Assembly: GCA_002392745.1 (NCBI GenBank)
Contig: DGHR01000019.1
Coordinates: 36,338 to 72,119, forward strand
DNA: 35,782 bases
Direction of reading: 5' to 3'
Origin: Bacteroidales bacterium UBA3843
GTDB lineage: Bacteria; Bacteroidota; Bacteroidia; Bacteroidales; Paludibacteraceae
Shown: positions 1 through 6,367 of the stretch, piece after piece
Layout: every line of letters begins with the position of its first letter
Numbering within the stretch: position 1 is the stretch's first letter
Notes under the pieces: model-generated
Told to the model about the DNA's origin: nothing
Databases searched by the model: none
What the model saw: only the letters and a program-made list of their open reading frames with translations
Made by a program: the position numbers and the translations under genes

Positions 1-91
1 ATCTGCTTCGCCGTATGCTTTTATCGGCTTTCTTTTTCGAAGCATGCCTCTAACGATCTGCTTCGCCGTATGCGTTTATCAGCTTTCTTTT
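1..91. repeat. Two copies of a ~36-bp direct repeat with a 55-bp period
   Basis: Bases 1-36 and 56-91 are near-identical. Both begin ATCTGCTTCGCCGTATGC and end in GCTTTCTTTTT, with differences near repeat positions 19 and 26. The copies start 55 bp apart, so this looks like the right end of a tandem array or dispersed repeat that continues off the left edge. No convincing gene runs through it on either strand. It lies about 70 bp upstream of the murF promoter. Function unknown. Confidence 0.7.
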
Positions 92-159
92 TTCACCTCG
101 CGTTCCACGAACGGGTCTCGGTAAAAAATCACGCTCATTTGCCGTGCGTGTCATTTTTA

Positions 160-204
160 TTTGCATATGTGCAAAAAAAGCAGTACCTTTGCACTCGCAA
201 AGGT
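160..204 (+). promoter_or_regulatory. murF promoter with overlapping perfect dyad
   Basis: TTTG at 160-163 and TACCTTTG at 184-191 are separated by exactly 20 bp, matching the Bacteroidetes primary sigma consensus (TTTG at -33, TAnnTTTG at -7). The -7 box is the left arm of a perfect inverted repeat: ACCTTTGC at 185-192, spacer ACTC, GCAAAGGT at 197-204. Transcription should start near 197-199, inside the dyad. The start codon follows at 214. The same dyad occurs at the tamB promoter. Confidence 0.85.
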
Positions 205-213
205 TTTAGACAA

Positions 214-1422
214 ATGAAAGACTGGCATTTTCTGATAGATAATACGGACAGCCTGAAGGTGACGACCGATAGCCGCAAGGTGACTCCAGGATGTGTGTTC
301 GTTGCCCTGAAAGGCGAACATTTCGACGGGAATGACTTCGTGGAGCAGGCTCGCCGCGACGGGGCCAAGTACGTAATCTGCGGCGAGGATGCATTAAGTG
401 AGTTGCAGGACCTGGCACGTGCCTGGCGCGAATCGCTCGACATCCCCGTGCTCGGCATCACCGGCACCAACGGCAAGACGACAACCAAAGAGCTATGCGC
501 CTCCGTACTCGCCACCCAATACCGCCTGCATTACACCCAAGGCAACCTAAACAACCAGATAGGCGTGCCGTTAACGGTACTGCAGATTACCCGTGCCCAC
601 CAACTGGCCATCATCGAGATGGGTGCCAGCCACCCGGGAGACATCCGCGAACTGGTGGAGATAGCCGAGCCGACCTGCGGACTCATTACCAATGTCGGAC
701 GGGCGCATCTACAGGGTTTCGGCTCGTTTGAGGGGGTACAGACCACCAAACGCGAACTATACGACTGGCTGGTCGCACACAACGGCACCATCTTCCGCAA
801 CGCCGACAACCCGTATCTGGAGGAGATGTATCTGTCAGCTTGCAAAGCAAGCGGTCTGTCTGAAAAACAGTCTCTCAGTGAAACGGTCTTATACCACACG
901 GGTGTGATGCCGGAAGGAACCCATCTGGTAGGCGGCTACAATGCGGAGAATATCTCGGCGGCAGTATGCGTGGGACGCTATTTCGGAGTGCCCGAGGAGA
1001 AAGCAATGGAGGCCATCCGCGCGTATGTCCCCTCCAACAACCGTTCCCAACTGATGCAAACCCCACACAACACCCTGGTGGTGGATGCCTACAACGCCAA
1101 CCCCACCTCCATGCAAGCCGCCATCGAAGCGTTTGGGAAAGACCCCAAAACAACGGATGTGTATATCTTAGGCGCCATGCGTGAGTTAGGCGAATACAGC
1201 CACCTGGAGCACCAGAACATCGTCAACATGCTTTTGGAGAGACGTGCCGAGCATGTGCTGCTCGTCGGGAATGAATACCGCCAGACCACCGCTCCCTACC
1301 TCATTCTGGACGATGTGGACGCACTATGCCGTTACCTGCAGAACAACCCCATACAAGGCGCACGCATTCTGCTGAAAGGCAGCCGGTCCAACCAATTGGA
1401 AAAAGCCTTACCCTATTTGTAA
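214..1422 (+). CDS. murF: UDP-N-acetylmuramoyl-tripeptide--D-alanyl-D-alanine ligase
   Basis: This is the last cytoplasmic Mur ligase, which adds D-Ala-D-Ala to the UDP-MurNAc-tripeptide using ATP. The 402-residue protein has the N-terminal substrate domain, the P-loop GTNGKTT at residues 84-90, NADNP at 196-200, the conserved YNAEN at 242-246, and DAYNANP at 291-297 in the C-terminal domain. The frame is open back to base 70, but that segment contains the promoter, so ATG 214 is the true start; it follows A/T-rich sequence without a Shine-Dalgarno. The segment between NADN and YNAEN is only about 44 residues, shorter than the ~60 I recall for E. coli MurF, and carries a small DNA palindrome (838-852). 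The gene is probably cotranscribed with the coiled-coil gene downstream. Identification is secure. Confidence 0.95.
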   Translation: MKDWHFLIDNTDSLKVTTDSRKVTPGCVFVALKGEHFDGNDFVEQARRDGAKYVICGEDALSELQDLARAWRESLDIPVLGITGTNGKTTTKELCASVLATQYRLHYTQGNLNNQIGVPLTVLQITRAHQLAIIEMGASHPGDIRELVEIAEPTCGLITNVGRAHLQGFGSFEGVQTTKRELYDWLVAHNGTIFRNADNPYLEEMYLSACKASGLSEKQSLSETVLYHTGVMPEGTHLVGGYNAENISAAVCVGRYFGVPEEKAMEAIRAYVPSNNRSQLMQTPHNTLVVDAYNANPTSMQAAIEAFGKDPKTTDVYILGAMRELGEYSHLEHQNIVNMLLERRAEHVLLVGNEYRQTTAPYLILDDVDALCRYLQNNPIQGARILLKGSRSNQLEKALPYL

Positions 1423-1425
1423 AGG

Positions 1426-1452
1426 TGAAAGGGGAAAGATGAAAGGGGAAAG
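1426..1452. repeat. 14-bp-period tandem repeat (two copies)
   Basis: In the murF to 1472 spacer, TGAAAGGGGAAAG occurs at 1426-1438 and again at 1440-1452. A shorter relative, CGAAAG, precedes the next start codon. Short GAAAG-rich repeats like this can change copy number by slippage. Being upstream of the 1472 start, copy number could alter mRNA spacing, but no function is shown. Confidence 0.6.
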
Positions 1453-1471
1453 TAAAAATTAAATTCGAAAG

Positions 1472-2356
1472 ATGAAAAAAAGCAACAAAATACTATTATC
1501 ACTATTCATAATAGTGCTCGCCGGAGGCATCGGCGTATTAGCCTGGCTCTACCTCTCGCAACGCCAGGAACTCAACGAGATGGTGGAGCAGATGACCATT
1601 GAGAAAGAAGAACTGAGAGAAGAGTATGAAGACCTGGCTATCCAGTTCGACGGATACCAGCAGATGGACATCCGCAACGATTCGCTGCAGGACCTGCTGA
1701 GCCGTGAGCAGCAACGCGTTCATGACCTGTTGGAGGAACTGCGTGTCACCAAAGCCACCAACGCACGGCGTATTGCCGAGTTGAAGAAAGAACTGGCCAC
1801 CCTGCGCACCGTTATGCAGGACTATGTGCGCCAAATCGATTCGCTCAACCAGACCAACGCACGGCTCACCGAGGAGAACATACGCGTCAGCCAGGAGAAT
1901 CAGCAACTGACACGCAACAACGAAGAACTGACACAGAGCAACGCACAACTCTCCGAGACCGTCTCGCGCGCCGCCATGCTGGAGGTGGCCGGTTGTACGC
2001 TCACCACCCTCAACAAACGCGACCACAAGACACGCATGGCAGGCCAGATACGCAAACTGCAATTCAACTACACCATCGACAAGAACATCACCTGCCCACC
2101 GGGAATGAAAGATATCTACATCCGCGTTACCGACCCCGAAGGCACACTGCTGAACGAGGACAGCACACACCTCTTCCATTTCGAGAGCGACGACATCCCC
2201 TACTCTGTCACCCAGCAGATTGAATACACCGGCGAGACATGCGAAGCCGTTTGCTACCTTGCGCTGGACGAAACGCCGATGAAAGGATTTTATACCATCG
2301 ACTTTTTCTGCGAAGGAAACCTCATCGGCTCCTTCCCCATTCAGGTACGCAAATAA
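1472..2356 (+). CDS. Membrane-anchored coiled-coil protein of unknown function
   Basis: This 294-residue protein is not recognised as a named family. Residues 1-6 are basic (MKKSNK), residues ~8-28 form one hydrophobic segment, and residues ~30-165 are a long charged Gln/Glu/Leu coiled coil with repeated NEEL, NQQL and NAQL turns. A C-terminal globular part (~170-294) has predicted beta character and four cysteines (VAGCTL, NITCPP, GETCEAVCYL) plus one near the end. The predicted topology is an N-terminal anchor with the rest outside the cytoplasm. It follows murF by 49 bp with no promoter or terminator between them, so it is probably cotranscribed. Such proteins in Bacteroidales are sometimes labelled SMC-like from the coiled coil alone, which is not evidence of function. 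A role in envelope organisation is only an inference from the neighbour. Confidence 0.85.
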   Translation: MKKSNKILLSLFIIVLAGGIGVLAWLYLSQRQELNEMVEQMTIEKEELREEYEDLAIQFDGYQQMDIRNDSLQDLLSREQQRVHDLLEELRVTKATNARRIAELKKELATLRTVMQDYVRQIDSLNQTNARLTEENIRVSQENQQLTRNNEELTQSNAQLSETVSRAAMLEVAGCTLTTLNKRDHKTRMAGQIRKLQFNYTIDKNITCPPGMKDIYIRVTDPEGTLLNEDSTHLFHFESDDIPYSVTQQIEYTGETCEAVCYLALDETPMKGFYTIDFFCEGNLIGSFPIQVRK

Positions 2357-2372
2357 CTTTTTTGCAAAAAAA

Positions 2373-2404
2373 TTTGCATATATCATAAAAAAGCAGTACC
2401 TTTG
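2373..2404 (+). promoter_or_regulatory. rpsO promoter
   Basis: TTTG at 2373-2376 and TACCTTTG at 2397-2404 are 20 bp apart. The core is embedded in the longer string AAAAAAGCAGTACCTTTGCA, which is also present at the murF and tamB promoters. The start site is expected near 2410, leaving a ~130-nt untranslated leader before rpsO. Confidence 0.85.
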
Positions 2405-2542
2405 CACCCGCTTTTCGTTCGCGAAAGCATAAATGTGACGAAGTTCGGATACATGTATCGTGCTTTTGTCACCATTGTTTAACCCGCATTTGCCCTATGC
2501 TCAAACAGCCAAACGGCAAATGACAAAATTGTAAATGCTTTT
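2405..2542 (+). promoter_or_regulatory. Structured rpsO leader, candidate S15 autoregulatory element
   Basis: Three helices can be drawn by hand. (1) 2410-2428: GCTTT(T)CG, loop TTCG, CGAAAGC, with one bulged T. (2) GTGAC 2435-2439 pairs with GTCAC 2468-2472 around an inner hairpin GATA/TATC (2448-2451/2456-2459). (3) CATTTGCC 2487-2494 pairs with GGCAAATG 2515-2522, a perfect 8-bp stem ending 20 nt before the start codon. S15 is known to repress its own mRNA through unrelated leader folds in several phyla. That this one does so is inference. Confidence 0.5.
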
Positions 2543-2812
2543 ATGTATTTAACATCCGAGAAAAAAGCAGAGCTCTTTGCAAAGTATGGCAAAGACGCCA
2601 AGAACACCGGTTCGGCAGAGAGCCAAATCGCCCTGTTCACCTTCCGCATCAACCACCTGACCGAGCACCTGAAAGAGAACCGCAAGGACTTCGGTACAGA
2701 GCGCGCACTGACTGCGCTGGTTGGTAAACGCCGCCGTATGTTGGACTACCTCAAGGAGAAAGACATCGAGCGCTACCGTGCTATCATCAAAGAGCTCAGC
2801 ATCCGTAAGTAA
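2543..2812 (+). CDS. rpsO: 30S ribosomal protein S15
   Basis: This 89-residue protein has the usual S15 length and sequence. It includes the NTGSAESQIALFT segment (~residues 21-33) and the highly conserved LVGKRRRMLDYL stretch (~59-70) that contacts 16S helices 20-22. S15 is a primary binding protein that starts assembly of the 30S platform. The gene is monocistronic: it has its own promoter, a structured leader and a terminator immediately downstream. In many bacteria rpsO sits next to pnp; here they are separated by about 5.6 kb. The start codon follows an A/T-rich stretch with no Shine-Dalgarno. Confidence 0.98.
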   Translation: MYLTSEKKAELFAKYGKDAKNTGSAESQIALFTFRINHLTEHLKENRKDFGTERALTALVGKRRRMLDYLKEKDIERYRAIIKELSIRK

Positions 2813-2840
2813 TTTGCGGAATTTTTCAAGAAAAGAATGG

Positions 2841-2866
2841 CATACGCTTGCGTATGTCGTTTTTTT
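2841..2866 (+). terminator. rpsO rho-independent terminator
   Basis: CATACG (2841-2846), loop CTTG, CGTATG (2851-2856) form a perfect 6-bp stem followed after three bases by a run of seven T (2860-2866). It begins 28 bp after the rpsO stop. Its loop supplies the upstream element of the next promoter. Confidence 0.75.
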
Positions 2867-2878
2867 GTTGTACCTTTG
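2847..2878 (+). promoter_or_regulatory. Promoter of the TPM-lemA-hflX-hpt-pgm cluster
   Basis: CTTG at 2847-2850 and TACCTTTG at 2871-2878 are 20 bp apart. The upstream element deviates from TTTG by one base. It falls in the loop of the rpsO terminator hairpin, and the T-run lies in the promoter spacer. The start codon follows 21 bp after the -7 box, so the leader is very short. Confidence 0.7.
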
Positions 2879-2899
2879 TAGCCGAAACGAAAGGAAGGC

Positions 2900-3703
2900 A
2901 TGAAACACTTACGGCACATAAGTCTGTTCATAGCGGTAATTATCGCTACAGCATTGCGTGCCGCGGTATATACGCCCGCTTCTCTTCCAAACCCGAAAGA
3001 CGAAGACCGGCAGCATTATGTCGCCAATCCGGACGGTATTTTGCCAGACTCGGATGTGGTCTTCCTGAATCAATGTGCAGACAGACTGCAACGCCAGACC
3101 CAGGTGGAATTATGCGTGGTAGCGCTGGCTTCCATAGGAGAGGCAGACCCGTTCGATTTTGCCTACGAGCTCTTCCAGCGATGGGGCATTGGCGGGAAAG
3201 GGAAAAACACCGGCGTGCTGATTTTGTTTGCCGAAGAGAGCCACGATGTGCGAATAATGACCGGAGTGGGTATCGAAGGTGTACTGCCAGATGCAACCTG
3301 CTCCAAAATCATACATGATGAGATGATTCCCGCCTTCCGTCAAGGCGATTACGGAGGCGGACTATGCCTCGGAGCACTACGCATCTACAGCATATGCACC
3401 AATGGGGACGTTCCCGAAGAACTGCTGAATGCCAAGTCGGTCACCAACCGCGGCAAATATGCCGAAGACGAGGCATGGAGTGCCGAAGACTGGATTATTC
3501 TGGTGGCGTTGATTGTCTTTATAGCCATACTCATCTGGGCAAGCAGCAAGGGCAATAGGAACGGCCGCAGCGGCGGATACAGCAGCGGAGGAGGACCCGT
3601 CATCTTCTCATCCGGAGGCAGCTCTTTCGGTGGCGGAGGATCATTCGGCGGCTCATGGGGAGGAGGCTCCACACTGGGAGGCGGTGCCGGAGGGAAATGG
3701 TAG
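2900..3703 (+). CDS. TPM-domain (YgcG-type) membrane protein
   Basis: This 267-residue protein starts with a signal peptide (residues ~1-21, ending near LRAAVYTP). A TPM domain follows (~40-165), with the typical FAYELFQRWGIG, NTGVLILFA and RIMTGVGIEGVLPD segments. A transmembrane helix covers ~197-216 (WIILVALIVFIAILIW). The C-terminal tail is very rich in glycine and serine, ending in GGSWGGGSTLGGGAGGKW, a hallmark of this family. TPM proteins include plant TLP18.3 and bacterial YgcG; activity is unsettled, with phosphatase proposed for the plant protein. The topology suggests a domain outside the cytoplasm and a Gly-rich tail inside. lemA lies directly downstream, a pairing seen widely in bacteria. 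A weak AAAGGA precedes the start. Confidence 0.9.
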   Translation: MKHLRHISLFIAVIIATALRAAVYTPASLPNPKDEDRQHYVANPDGILPDSDVVFLNQCADRLQRQTQVELCVVALASIGEADPFDFAYELFQRWGIGGKGKNTGVLILFAEESHDVRIMTGVGIEGVLPDATCSKIIHDEMIPAFRQGDYGGGLCLGALRIYSICTNGDVPEELLNAKSVTNRGKYAEDEAWSAEDWIILVALIVFIAILIWASSKGNRNGRSGGYSSGGGPVIFSSGGSSFGGGGSFGGSWGGGSTLGGGAGGKW

Positions 3704-3759
3704 GTTGCTTTGCAACGCAAAAAAACAGAATGTGCGTATACAAACAGCGGCGAAGCCGC
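3704..3759 (+). other. Two small hairpins in the TPM-lemA spacer
   Basis: GTTGC (3704-3708), TTT, GCAAC (3712-3716) follows the stop codon directly. GCGGC (3747-3751), GAA, GCCGC (3755-3759) is a second compact stem. Neither is followed by a T-run, so they are not standard terminators. They may act as mRNA processing or stability elements between the two cistrons. Confidence 0.45.
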
Positions 3760-3797
3760 ATAAACTAAAAAAAATAACAAACAAAAAACTACTCACA

Positions 3798-4385
3798 ATG
3801 AAGAAATTAGTACCTTGGATTGTTGTATTGGGTATCCTCGCCATCATCGGCCTTTGGATTGCCAACGTGTACAACGGCTTTGTTGCCGCCCAAGAGGAAG
3901 TGGAGAGTGCCTGGGCGCAAGTGGAGAACCAATACCAGCGCCGTTCGGACCTGATTCCCAATCTGGTGGCAACCGTCAAAGGATATGCCACTCACGAGCA
4001 GGAGACGCTGGAAGGCGTTGTTGCAGCGCGCGCCAAAGCTACGCAAGTGACCGTTGACCCGACCAACATGACTACCGAACAACTGGCTGCATTCCAGTCC
4101 GCACAAGGCGAACTGAGCCAGGCTCTCGGACGACTCCTGGCCGTAGCGGAGAGCTATCCGGACCTGAAAGCCAACGAGAACTTCCGGGACCTGCAGGCAC
4201 AATTGGAGGGAACCGAGAACCGCATAACCACTGCACGCAACCTGTTCAACGAATCCGCACGGGCATACAACACCTCTATCCGTCGTTTCCCGAACAACCT
4301 GATTGCCGGTATCTTCGGATTTGAGAAACGCCCCTATTTCGAGGCGGAACCCGAAGCACAAAAAGCGCCTAAGGTTGAATTCTGA
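3798..4385 (+). CDS. lemA: LemA family membrane protein
   Basis: This 195-residue protein has an N-terminal transmembrane helix (residues ~5-24, LVPWIVVLGILAIIGLWIA). The LemA four-helix domain follows, with AWAQVENQYQRRSDLIPNLV (~38-57), and the later YPDLKANENFRDLQAQLEGTE (~120-140) and FPNNLIAGIFGF segments are characteristic. LemA proteins have a short outer N-terminus and a helical cytoplasmic domain. Their biochemical role is unknown, though family members are linked to envelope stress and metalloprotease systems. The frame extends upstream to 3630 inside the TPM gene, but ATG 3798 is chosen because the signal-anchor begins there and the A-rich leader precedes it. It is probably cotranscribed with the TPM gene. 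Confidence 0.93.
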   Translation: MKKLVPWIVVLGILAIIGLWIANVYNGFVAAQEEVESAWAQVENQYQRRSDLIPNLVATVKGYATHEQETLEGVVAARAKATQVTVDPTNMTTEQLAAFQSAQGELSQALGRLLAVAESYPDLKANENFRDLQAQLEGTENRITTARNLFNESARAYNTSIRRFPNNLIAGIFGFEKRPYFEAEPEAQKAPKVEF

Positions 4386-4409
4386 CATAAATGTGAGCAG
4401 AATAGCAAG

Positions 4410-5753
4410 ATGATTGAGATAAAACCGTATATAGAGCACGCGGTACTGGTGGGACTCATCACACCGGACCAGCCGGATGAACGCACACACGAGTATCTGG
4501 ACGAGTTGGCCTTTTTGGCTGACACGCATGGCATAGTGCCTGTCAAACGGTTTACACAACGGTTGGAACGCCCCAACACCTCTACCTATGTGGGAGAAGG
4601 CAAACTGGAGGAAATCCGGCAGTATATTGAGGATAGAGGACGTAGGGCACAGAACACCGATTCTCAGTCTGACAGCGAAGCGGTCTGTGCTCCTATAGAC
4701 GTAGTCATCTTTGATGACGAGTTATCGCCGCGGCAGATTCGCAACTTGGAGAAGGAACTGAATAAAAAATTCTCCCTCCCCGGCGAGGAAGGACGGGTGG
4801 AAGTGCCGCCGGTCCGTGTCATCGACCGCACCATCCTCATCCTGGAGATTTTTCTCCAGCGTGCACAAACGAGTTACGCGAAAACCCAGGTTGAGATGGC
4901 ACACTTGCAATACATGCTTCCGCGTCTGACACGCATGTGGAGCCACTTGGATCGTCAACGAGGCGGAGGCGGCACCAACCGCGGTATGGGAGAGACCCAG
5001 ATTGAAGCCGACAAACGGGTTATCGGACAGCGTATCGCGCTCCTGCGCGAAGAACTGAAAAAGATAGACAAACAGATGGCCACACAGCGGCAGCACCGAG
5101 GCAAGATGGTTCGCGTTGCGCTGGTAGGCTACACCAACGTAGGCAAATCCACCCTGATGAACCTGCTCAGCAAATCAGATGTCTTTGCCGAGAACAAACT
5201 CTTCGCCACACTGGACACCACCGTACGCAAAGTGACCATCGACAATCTGCCGTTCCTGCTCTCCGACACAGTGGGTTTTATTCGCAAACTGCCCCACCAC
5301 CTGGTAGAGTCCTTCAAATCCACATTGGACGAGGTGCGCGAAGCAGACCTACTCATCCACGTAGTGGATATATCCCACCCCAACTTCGAAGAGCAATACG
5401 AGGTGGTCGAGCAAACAATCAACGAGATTACATCCTCGCTCCAACCCTCCACTAAAGGGAAGGGAGAAAACCGGAGAGAAATTCCGGAGATTGTCGTCTT
5501 TAACAAGATTGACAATTTCACATATACGCCGAAGGAAGAGGACGACCTGACGCCCGTGCTACGTGAGAATCTGTCGTTGGAGGATTTGAAGAAAACCTGG
5601 ATGGCACGACTGGGAGAAGACTGTATTTTCATCTCTGCGCGCAACAAAACGAATGTCGATGCCCTGCGCTCACTGATGTACGAACGCGTTAAAGCCATCC
5701 ACGTGCAACGATACCCGTATAACGATTTTCTCTTCCAGAACTACGAAGAATAA
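4410..5753 (+). CDS. hflX: GTPase HflX
   Basis: HflX is a GTPase that binds the 50S subunit and splits stalled or hibernating 70S ribosomes under stress. The 447-residue protein has the N-terminal HflX domain, including TSTYVGEGKLEEI (~57-69), and the linker GGGGTNRGMGETQIEADKR (~185-203). The G domain has GYTNVGKST (G1, 240-248), ATLDTT (G2, 266-271), DTVGFI (G3, 286-291), FNKID (G4, 364-368) and SARN (G5, 409-412). Three inserts depart from what I recall of the family: residues ~76-96 (Asp/Ser/Gln-rich), ~122-134 in the N-domain, and a Lys/Glu/Arg-rich segment ~345-359 between G3 and G4. It lies 24 bp after lemA with no promoter visible. Confidence 0.96.
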   Translation: MIEIKPYIEHAVLVGLITPDQPDERTHEYLDELAFLADTHGIVPVKRFTQRLERPNTSTYVGEGKLEEIRQYIEDRGRRAQNTDSQSDSEAVCAPIDVVIFDDELSPRQIRNLEKELNKKFSLPGEEGRVEVPPVRVIDRTILILEIFLQRAQTSYAKTQVEMAHLQYMLPRLTRMWSHLDRQRGGGGTNRGMGETQIEADKRVIGQRIALLREELKKIDKQMATQRQHRGKMVRVALVGYTNVGKSTLMNLLSKSDVFAENKLFATLDTTVRKVTIDNLPFLLSDTVGFIRKLPHHLVESFKSTLDEVREADLLIHVVDISHPNFEEQYEVVEQTINEITSSLQPSTKGKGENRREIPEIVVFNKIDNFTYTPKEEDDLTPVLRENLSLEDLKKTWMARLGEDCIFISARNKTNVDALRSLMYERVKAIHVQRYPYNDFLFQNYEE

Positions 5754-5775
5754 TAACTATTCATAATTAATAGCT

Positions 5776-6315
5776 ATGCGAACCATAACAGAACAAGGAC
5801 ACACGTTTCAAGAATGGTTGTCGCCGGCAGCAATAGCCCGCGATGTAGACCAAGTAGCCGCACAAATCACCCGCGACTACCGTGACAAAGAGCCGCTTTT
5901 TATTGTGGTGCTGAATGGTGCGTTCATCTTCGCCTCCGACCTGTTGAGGCGAGTAGACCTGCATTGCGAAGTGACTTTTATCCGCGTTAGTTCGTATTGG
6001 GGAATGGCATCCACCGGCAGGCTGGAATTCATTGTGCCCTTGCAGCAGGTAGTCGAGGGACGGGATATAATTATCATAGAAGACATCATAGACTCCGGAC
6101 TGACCATTCACCAACTCAAAGCACACCTGCGCGCAGAAGGAGCCACTTCTATACGAGTCGCCTCCATGCTCTTCAAACCCAATAAACTGGAGTACGATGA
6201 TGCCAAACCGGACTATGTCGGTCATGAACTGACGGATGAGTTTGTTATCGGCTACGGACTGGATTTCGACGGTTTTGTCCGGAATCTGGATGCCATATAC
6301 AAAGTCAAAGAATAA
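5776..6315 (+). CDS. hpt: Hypoxanthine phosphoribosyltransferase
   Basis: This purine-salvage enzyme makes IMP (or GMP) from hypoxanthine (or guanine) and PRPP in the cytoplasm. The 179 residues match the family length. The PRPP-binding motif IIIEDIIDSGLT lies at ~99-110, preceded by LNGAF (46-50), the flexible loop VSSYWGMASTG (71-81), and followed by KPDYVGHEL and FVIGYGLDFDGFVRNL near the C-terminus, which position purine and metal. The start at 5776 lies 22 bp after hflX. No promoter is seen in the gap, so it is likely part of the same transcript. Confidence 0.95.
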   Translation: MRTITEQGHTFQEWLSPAAIARDVDQVAAQITRDYRDKEPLFIVVLNGAFIFASDLLRRVDLHCEVTFIRVSSYWGMASTGRLEFIVPLQQVVEGRDIIIIEDIIDSGLTIHQLKAHLRAEGATSIRVASMLFKPNKLEYDDAKPDYVGHELTDEFVIGYGLDFDGFVRNLDAIYKVKE

Positions 6316-6367
6316 ACAGGAACAATCGTTAATTTTTAAATCAATAATTTTAATTTCACTAATCACC

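Noticed and set aside
70..213. 48-codon N-terminal extension of murF in the same frame
   Set aside because: It contains the promoter (160-191) and expected transcription start, and adds nothing resembling MurF.
2358..2372. T7-GC-A7 palindrome just before the rpsO promoter as a terminator
   Set aside because: There is no loop and almost no G-C pairing; a stable RNA hairpin cannot form.
1538..2407. 289-codon open frame on the - strand opposite the coiled-coil gene
   Set aside because: It overlaps the + strand gene completely and includes the rpsO promoter. It is Leu/Val-rich, as expected for the complement of a Gln/Glu-rich coiled coil, with no recognisable domain.
3630..3797. Upstream extension of lemA overlapping the TPM gene
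   Set aside because: It would precede a clear signal-anchor with unrelated residues and overlap the Gly-rich tail of the TPM gene.
6236..6367. Upstream extension of phosphoglucomutase overlapping hpt
   Set aside because: It would overlap conserved hpt sequence by 80 bp; ATG 6368 begins the family N-terminus.
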